A program made the position numbers and the translations under genes. From contig OY540813.1 of assembly GCA_961205875.1 (NCBI GenBank), positions 31,095,001 through 31,159,000 of the forward strand: 64,000 nucleotides of DNA, written 5' to 3'. The stretch is from Sialis fuliginosa (taxonomy: Eukaryota > Arthropoda > Insecta > Megaloptera > Sialidae). Positions within the stretch are counted from its first letter, which is position 1. Each line of letters begins with the position of its first letter. Positions 56,343 through 64,000 of the stretch are shown here, piece after piece. The notes under the pieces were generated by a model. It saw only the letters and a list, made by a program, of their open reading frames with translations. It did not search any database and had not been told where the DNA came from.

Positions 56343-56751
56343 AAGTGTATTCCATGTTGATTAAGACATAGGAAATTTAACACGGGGGCAATTAGAAGTG
56401 TTGTAGTAACCTTTGGTCAAATTTAACGATGTGTGATTGGTGCATTTTGAAATGCCGCCACAAAATTTAATAAAATAGTAATTAGTATTTTGTTTTCAAA
56501 TTTATATCTGCCAAAAAATATCATTATAATTTGATCTAGGATGCTTACTTTAATTTCATTAATGTATTTTAATCTTTATTAAAGTTGAAAACAAAATACT
56601 GTTGATTAATTTAAAATTTATCAGTTAGTTTCGAGGCGGCATTTCAAAATGCACCAATCACACATCGTTAAATTTGACCAAAGGTTACTACAACATTTCT
56701 AATTGTCCCCATGTTAAATTTCCTATGTCTTAATTAACTTGAAATACACTG
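56343..56751. mobile_element. TA-flanked foldback MITE, 409 bp
   Basis: Arms of about 115 bp share AGTGTATT, ATTAAGACATAGGAAATTTA, GTTGTAGTAACCTTTGGTCA and GATTGGTGCATTTTGAAATG. TA lies on both sides (56341-56342 and 56752-56753). Confidence 0.85.
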
Positions 56752-56753
56752 TA

Positions 56754-57831
56754 TGAGATTACAATGTCTGTCTCAATTTATTTTATTTTCTAAAAGCCTG
56801 AAGATGAATCTGTAATTCGAAAGCTTGCTATTATTTTTTTTTAAATAATTTCTGACGTCTACACAATTAAGCTGTTATTATTTATATTTTGAACTTCAAT
56901 ACTATTATATTATTATTTTATATACATGTATTTTCTAAAAAAAAAAAAAAAACAATAAAAAAAAAACCGGCTATAAAACCCAAAAAAACCCGGTGGGCTG
57001 GGCTTTTTTTAAAGAAAAACTCGGATTTTTGCCAACCCTGCAGCAAACAGCAGTTAGTTAACAATATTTAAATCTAGATGTCCTAATATACTTTTATTGT
57101 CACAATAAACAATCAAATTATTATAAAATTAAATGATACAAATAGTTATTAAAATTGTATTTGTCAATTGAAACGGTAATTGTTAAACAAGTAAAGAAGC
57201 ATTTAATTCAACAACAAAAATGAACATTTGATCTATTGATCCGGGGCTTTAAAATTAAAATTTCATCCCTGACACTCATCAAAATATAACTATATACTAC
57301 AAGATTGGCATTTAAGTGTTTTATTATTGGCAAAGTAAATATCATTAATGCCAGAAAAATTGTTCAAAGTACAGATTATTTGAAATTTATTTTTAAAATA
57401 CACAATACACGACGTATTTTTTACAAAATAAACATTGTGCAGTTTGTAAAACATCAAGAATCTGAATTACTTTTAAATTATTAGAAAATAACACGTAAAT
57501 ACATATTCAACTATAGAAGAAATATATTAATGTATTATTAAAACGAATTAGTATAAATGATGAAGCTTTAAAAGTGATTATCTTATTAAGCGGAAGAAAT
57601 TAACCAATTAGAACAAACGTCATAAAGAGATCACGAAATGATCGACAGATAACACAGGAATTTTCTACTTGCGCATTGTTAATGTTTTAATTTGTGGCCC
57701 ATAAAACAGATCATATTTAATATAATTATTCACTAATTAAAATTAATTTCATCTTTTGTAAAATAAAATTCACATTATTTTTAAATAACTCTCATTATAA
57801 TTTTGAAGTACAAATATTTTTATTTATTTAA
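56754..57831. other. Intergenic AT-rich
   Basis: A-rich run at 56936-56968. No gene seen. Confidence 0.4.
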
Positions 57832-58697
57832 TCTATATAATTATAATAACATATCCTGACTGACTGATCCAACATCGCCCAGCCGAAATTCCTGGACCTA
57901 GAAACGTGCAATTTCAAAGGTGCTTTCCTTTTATTATGTAAGCACCCACCAAGTAAGGATTTTTCAAAATTCAACCCCTACGGTGGTAAAAGGGGGTGTA
58001 CATATTTGTTAAGGAAAATTATTTTTTTGATTGAATTAAATAAATATCCTACAGTACAAATAATTAAACACATAATTCAGTATTTCCCAAAATCCAACCC
58101 CTGAGGGGTTGCAAGGGGGTGATAATTTTTTTAAATTTTGATGTATTTATCCACATAACTGTTTATGATATTAAGATAAATTCGGACAAAATAATATTCA
58201 ATAAAAATTAAAATTTCGACATTCAACTCTTAATAGCGTGGGATGGGGAAGTGGGGGGATTTTTTATATGTTTATCGACATAGCTGCTTAAGTTATAATG
58301 GTGAATTCGGAAAAATGGTATTCAATAAAAATATTTTTTTTTACATTCAACCCCTAATGGCGGGGTTAGACAGGCGGTGAGATTTAACTACGATCCGTGA
58401 TATTTACGATTTTGTATAATGAAGAAAGAGCAAAAAAGAAAAATTTAATATTTTATCCCGTCACGTATGGAGGGTTGTAATTGGTTTCATTCGATCCGGC
58501 GAAAAAAAAACTACGGAGGGAATTTTAGTGGGGGAAACAACCCCCTACTTCGCATTGGAGCCAAAATATTTACGATTTTGTATATAATAATATATTGAAT
58601 AAAAGCAAAAAAATACAAATTTAATATTTCATCCTGTTTTAAAATATTATTATACAATTATACAACGCGGGCGCGAAGCCGCGTGCAGGTCCGCTAG
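57832..58697 (+). mobile_element. Non-autonomous Helitron with internal ladder
   Basis: Starts TCTATATAATTATAAT after A and ends CGCGGGCGCGAAGCCGCG hairpin, spacer, CTAG before T. Inside, a TCAACCCCTNANGG motif recurs at about 57971, 58093, 58222 and 58346, roughly every 120-128 bp. 58390-58500 shares GGGTTGTAATTGG and TTCATTCGATCCGGCG with the satellite at 17671-18680 and the palindrome at 16427. 866 bp, no Rep/helicase. Confidence 0.75.
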
Positions 58698-59411
58698 TTA
58701 TTTTATATTTTTTCTTACTGAAATTTAACTCAGGCATACCAAAAAAATTCTGTGTATAGATTTTGATGATAATTTAAAATCCCAAGAATAATTCAACACG
58801 GCATTTTGATTTACCAGATATATGTAGAGTGACTTCGTGGTCATACTCTAAATTCCAGCAGCAGCACCATCAAGGAGTAACCGCGAACAAAAGAACCATC
58901 ACGTTGGCGTTACGCCAACTCTGCGCTAAAGGCGGCCCAATTATTATTTCACATTCCCTAAGTTCATTAACATATCGTATTTACTCATCTTTGGGTAGCG
59001 AAACTGGAACTAATACGTGAATTTCTAATCAGTTCATTGTAAATTCATAAACGGTATTCTTTACGGATCTGTCGGACATAAAAAACACCTTTGTTGTTAT
59101 AAGAGTCGATGATGTAGTCAAAGTGAAATTATAGAAATATCGAAAATACTATTTTTTCTATCGAATTTTTATAGACCTACATTTGCAAATTATGTTATGT
59201 ATATATGTATGCAGTATGCATGCATCATTAGATTCTGCATAGCTGGACTATGTGCTAGAAGACGTTTGATTACATTTCGCTGGTCTTGTATTTTATAGAA
59301 ATATATATTTCTGTTGACATCAATCTAAATTATTATTATTATTGGTTCAGGAATTTTATGAGGTTAAAAATTATTTTAGAAGATCAAACACCTAGCATGG
59401 TTTATGCTTAA
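58698..59411. other. Intergenic; small GC-richer patch
   Basis: 58830-59020 is less AT-rich, with a 63-codon plus-strand frame and a perfect hairpin (GTTGGCGT T ACGCCAAC, 58903-58919). No family recognised and no splice support. Confidence 0.35.
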
Positions 59412-59952
59412 TAGGCATGATGCCTAATTTTTAAAAACTATTTTATGATGATCTTACGTATCTCCTATTTCCAAAAAAATATTTATTTCTGCATAAAATA
59501 AAGGTTTAATCACAAAAATTGACCCTTTTAAAACTAATTTTGAATTTGACGCCAAAACGCTCGCAGGTGTCATGGTGCATTTTTGACGTCACGCCTATGT
59601 AAAGACTCCTTGTCAACAATAATAAATCCTTGTTCCATCGCTAACGTTTCTCGGTTTTAGTTTTGGTAACACAAAACTGAGCAAATTGATAATTTAAAAC
59701 CACAAAATAATTTATAAACAGTGCAGATATTAATGAAACAAAAATGATGTTTACTTAGCCGTGACGTCATTCACTCTGACTGGTGTTTTATCTAACATGG
59801 CGGATTGCTGTATTTTGTGTTTTTATTTTAACAAAAATCATATTAATCTCGCTTTTAATATAAAAATAAATACATTTTTTAGAATCTTTTTAACCTATTT
59901 CATTATTTAAAATCATAATTTCAGTGATACTTTGTTACTGGCATCATGCCTA
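59412..59952 (-). mobile_element. TTAA-flanked MITE family, copy 3
   Basis: Inverted relative to copies 1 and 2; 541 bp. TTAA intact on both sides (59408-59411 and 59953-59956), which defines the duplication for the family. Confidence 0.9.
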
Positions 59953-59956
59953 TTAA

Positions 59957-62273
59957 CTGTATCTATAGAATTAAAATGTATCGGCTGATTTTAAAAACAA
60001 ACTTATTAGTACCGTTTCTTGTGGAGACAATGTTGAATAAAAGTTTGAAAAACAATATTAATTTCGCTTTCAGGAAATCTGGTCTCTTTATTTGGACACT
60101 ATTATGCATCAATGTATCAACCCTCAACAGCATTATAGAAAATAAGGGTTTGCTTAAAGAGAGAATGATTATAAAAAAAAAACAATGTTTTTCAGATTTT
60201 ATTGGAAGATGTATCTGATTAACCAACTAAACGCCAAATTACTCTGTTCCAATAAAAATATATAAATGTAACAAAATCATAAATATATTTTTATTTAGGC
60301 GTATCAAAAACGCTGATATTTCGAAATGAGCTTTGTGTCGGTTGATACATTAATGCGTAACAGTGTCCATTTATTTATTTATTTATTTTATTATTATATT
60401 ATCTATTAGATTATATACAAATGTTTAATTTTACTAAGAAATGTTCATTAAGATTACTTATTTTCATTAATCATGAAAAAATGATTAACTGATTAACTAC
60501 ACACTTTCTGCTTGAATAAATAAAATCATATTAAATTATGTAAATGTATATTCATAGCTATCAATAACTACTAACTTGCTCACACCGATAAAAACAATCA
60601 CCACATATTATTGCATCATCTTTCTTAATCATTGTGCAATTCTAACAATAAACCCTGTTAGCGACTTTTTATTTATATTTCCCGACAACCCTTCATGATA
60701 ACCTTGAATGTCGATTATGAAACAATACTTTATTGCAACCACAAACCAAGCGTATATCAGCAGATCATAATCAATTTGTCAACAAATCAAACAAACAATT
60801 CAGTTCTTGTTCTGACATGCTCTCGATTATTCGCACCCGTATTGAGTCATGCCATTTGCTTCGCATCCATTTGAACTGATTAGATAATGAGGTTTGCGCT
60901 TGTGTTTAATATATTATGTAGTACGTACGACCTGCACTTGTTCTAAAGAACAAAGAATATGATGGGCAACATGAGACGTAATGTCAATTGTTTGAAAAAT
61001 TAAATTAACCTTTAGTTTTTGACTTGTCATTTTGGGTATGTAAATGATGCAAAAATTTAATGTCTAGTTGAGGTTAATAATATTATTTATTATCCTATAC
61101 TGGATTGGTTTAAAACTTATTCAAGCAAAATATAAGAAACATATTAATAATTAGTAATTGTTAATCAAAATTCCAGTCATTCTCAAGTTAATTTCATTAC
61201 ATACAGTCGGGATTCGTTTATTCTAAACCTTCTGAATCGTTTTGAATCGAGTAAGTCGCATTTATTCGAAGTCGAGAGGAGCACCCACCAAGTTATGTAT
61301 AGATCCTTGACCAATCAGCGTTGCCGCGGGAATTGACATCACCACGAAGATGTATTCAAATGTTATAAATGTATAATAGAATAATATTACAAGAAATCCT
61401 TTATTTATTCTTGTCTTCGTATTTTTTGATATTTTAACAACAAAGAAGTACAAATTCGACATCATGAAAAAGCTATCACAGACAATTTTGTCTATTCGGG
61501 AAGTGTTATTTTTACTATTCTTAATTTGGCAATACGTTCTGTGATAAATGTCTATATACCTTGGTATTTAATATTTATCGTTAATAGTTAATCGTGATAG
61601 TGAAATAATTTTACTTTACTTTTAATTTCGAATATGGCAAAATATGAGCAAGGTGACGAGTGACGACGGTGATAAGTGTAAATTATAATATGTATGTATT
61701 CTATCTGAACCTCAAATCTATAGATATGATTTTCGTTGCGTTCGTAGCATGCAATGAATATCAAAAAAATTAAAATCTTTTGAAAAATATTGTACAGTCA
61801 ATGAGATGAATAGAAATGCTCTAATTCATTCTAAAAAAAATTTCAAAAATATGTTCGTTCACGCCATGACTCGAGAATGGTGGGAGGTAAAGAAGGAGAA
61901 AAAATTACGAATACATGAAAATACATGTGCACCTATTATTTTTGAAAATTATCACTAAATCGGAAACGGATGTTTACTGATGTCAATTTTTAAATTTTTC
62001 GAATTATTTTTGAAACGGTGCGCAGTAGAAAAAAATGTTTTAGGTACAAGTTATAAATAATATTATTATCTATAATTATGTTATATAATTTCTGCGGTAA
62101 GATAAAAAAGTCTTGTGCCGACCAGGGCAATTTATTTTCCAAACTTCCACAGCGTTAAAGTGAATCCGCGTAAATGAAAGGATTACTCTATAAACATTTA
62201 TTCATATTCTGCAATCTACGTATATAAATTTTCCACTTTTGAAGACAAATACCACTGATACATAATATACATA
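59957..62273. other. Intergenic, AT-rich
   Basis: Facing short frames at 59946-60226 are AT-driven. (TTTA)n microsatellite near 60370-60392. 61200-61345 is mixed-composition, not open. No gene. Confidence 0.4.
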
Positions 62274-63077
62274 TGGCTGATTCTCAAAAAAAATCTAAAT
62301 TGTTGTCCTTTCTGATTTCTATAATACGAGATCGAAAATTAAAGTTAAGGAGATTCTCTTATGAAACTACATCACTAGGTGTACCAAATTGTATATTAAT
62401 TTTATTTCAGTTATTATAAATTGTAAAAATATATTAAAATTTATACCTCAAAAATCATTCCCTCACTGTGTCCCAACCACCAAATTTAAATACATTTCTA
62501 ATTTGTTTCGAAAAGTTTTCTAGAATGTGTTTAATAACTTATTATTTATTCATTTATAACAATATTCTCTATTTAAAAATGTACAACAGTAAGTAAAACA
62601 CAAAAAGAAAAAAAACAGAAAATAAATTTACAAGTATGTCCTTAAAAAACGAATCATTCCCTCACAATTTATGTAACAGTGAAATTAGACCGTAATTTTA
62701 AATCTATCTGAACGCAGTGTTATTGATTTTATAATTTGGCAATACTGACATTAAAAAATAAATATGGCAAAAGGGCTGAGTGTTGAAGTGTATTGTTGAA
62801 ATTGTTTTAAAGTATTATTATCCAAATTTACATTTTCGCTCGTCATTCCCTCACAAAGTGATCATTCCCTCACTAATAAACTAAGCTATCATATCCTCAC
62901 TTCTGAGTTTTTGTTTTAACCCCCTTTAAAGTCAAAAATATTGGGGACCACTATAACCCTTCAGAAAATTACCCTATGTTTTATTATATTTACGAAAGAA
63001 ATTGTACCTACATTATTAAAAAAAAAAAAACCACAATATAACAAAATCATTTTTCTACTTTTTTTGAGAATCAGCCA
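62274..63077. mobile_element. TA-flanked element with CATTCCCTCAC iterons
   Basis: The ends TGGCTGATTCTCAAAAAAA and TTTTTTTGAGAATCAGCCA are inverted, TA outside (62272-62273 and 63078-63079). The motif TCATTCCCTCAC occurs four times (about 62455, 62654, 62843 and 62861), with a fifth variant near 62890. 804 bp, no transposase. Confidence 0.85.
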
Positions 63078-63116
63078 TATATCAACAGATACTTATTCAA
63101 ATACATTTACAATTAG

Positions 63117-63241
63117 CGAACACGACGTCTGCTGTAGGCGTCGATGGCATAGACTACCACCCCCTGCTACCTTCCACCTCACATACCGGATATTCGTGCG
63201 TCCCTAGGCACGTTCCTGCGGGACTAGTAACAGCACGCGAT
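63117..63241 (+). CDS. Candidate exon, unidentified
   Basis: A GC-rich island in AT-rich DNA, open in one frame from after AATTAG to a strong donor GAT|GTGAGT. It would encode about 41 residues, including DGIDYHPLLPSTSHTGY and VPRHVPAGLVTARD; the other two plus-strand frames are closed. The acceptor lacks a good pyrimidine tract. It might instead be part of an unknown repeat or a structured RNA. No family recognised. Confidence 0.35.
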
Positions 63242-63926
63242 GTGAGTAAGTTGCTTCTATGTAAACATTCACTTGTATTATGGGATTATCGTGTACGGGA
63301 GTATAAATATTCTCGTACACACGAAGAGATTGCATTGTTTTTTATGTTGGGGTTTTTTGTATAGGGGAGTGGTGAATGAACAGTTATGGAATGGTTTTAT
63401 CAAAAAGTAATAAGTTAATTTATTTCTTAATTTATGGGATAAAATGGTATATTATAATGAAATTTTGCATTTAATTAAAAAAAAATGCATCTGATATGAT
63501 AATCGAGTCATCATAAAAAAGAGATAGTTAAACATGAGTGTTAAATAGATAGATTATTGGTTAGGTTATAAGGTCATGGAGGCAAATAAGGCCCACCTTG
63601 ATTAAAAATGTTGTATTTCGGGTAATAAGTTATTTATATTAAAAAGGTTATATTAATGGTCAACTTTAGTTTATTATTAATCTAAAGAAGTATGAAAACT
63701 AACATTTCTTAAATGATTTTATCATTTTTAAGACATCTTAAAAAAAGTAACTTTGGGCCTTATTAAACTAGTGGTATAATAAGGCCACTTAACTAAATTA
63801 AACATTTTGAGATAATTATAACGTTATTTTGTATGGAAACAATGTTTAAATCGACATTTGGCGTAATGTTTACTTAATTACAGCTAATAAATAAACAATT
63901 AATAATGTTATTGTAACATTTATTTT
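63242..63926. other. Intergenic with AATAAGGCC-type motifs
   Basis: AAATAAGGCCCACC (63584), GGGCCTTATT (63755) and AATAAGGCCACTT (63777) recur, suggesting an element end. No gene. Confidence 0.35.
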
Positions 63927-63998
63927 TTATCCGTAATGTACCGATGCTGCATCCATAGCAGCTGCTAAACTCTCACCAGACCACGTTATTTCTTCGTT
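63927..63998 (-). pseudogene. Partial open frame at the right edge
   Basis: Read on the minus strand it gives NEEITWSGESLAAAMDAA and then VHYG before TAA. W.xESLxxAMDA loosely resembles the first helix of pipsqueak-type DNA-binding domains in pogo/Tigger transposases. It could equally be an exon reading into an intron. Confidence 0.25.
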
Positions 63999-64000
63999 GT

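Noticed and set aside
59946-60226. Overlapping 90- and 87-codon frames on opposite strands
   Set aside because: AT-driven low-complexity translations without coding signatures.

Overview
This is a visibly AT-rich eukaryotic window and almost certainly insect nuclear DNA. It has spliceosomal introns, an arthropod Inr plus DPE core promoter, a spliceosomal U4 snRNA, Helitron ends of the kind common in Lepidoptera and some Hemiptera, many terminal-inverted-repeat elements, and a short TTAGG-type telomeric run. I cannot settle the order; Lepidoptera or Hemiptera are the best guesses.

Layout. At the left edge a short minus-strand coding exon (1-114) enters from a gene whose upstream exons I could not find. 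A U4 snRNA lies on the minus strand at 457-600. The main gene is on the plus strand: a core promoter at about 2361-2439, exon 1 at 2722-2988, a roughly 43-kb intron, then exons at 45944-46141, 46961-47182, 50688-50977 and 52109-53495. All junctions are GT-AG and in phase. The predicted 787-residue protein has a signal peptide, an LRRNT-like cysteine cluster, degenerate leucine-rich-type repeats, an LRRCT-like cysteine cluster, one membrane span and an acidic cytoplasmic tail with YxxL and proline-rich motifs. It looks like a cell-surface receptor or adhesion protein. I do not recognise the ortholog and give no symbol.

The rest is mostly transposon remnants, nearly all non-autonomous. They include: a 1.76-kb hAT-type element with a perfect 8-bp target duplication, built from inverted arms around a 408-bp tandem satellite; a 0.7-kb palindrome and a Helitron that share that satellite's sequence; three Helitron-like elements; a TTAA-flanked family with three copies; a piggyBac-like element; PIF/Harbinger-like elements, one with a decayed transposase N-terminus inside intron 4; and a Tc1-like element that keeps only the transposase helix-turn-helix start. 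Several long foldback elements have TA or TTA duplications.

The right side (53.5-64 kb) is intergenic: the 3' end of the main gene, more elements, a possible promoter near 55650, a GC-rich candidate exon with a strong splice donor (63117-63241), and a short open segment running off the right edge on the minus strand. No long intact transposase, viral gene, CRISPR array or bacterial feature was seen. The standout results are the five-exon gene, the U4 snRNA with paired substitutions, and the satellite shared by three different element types.
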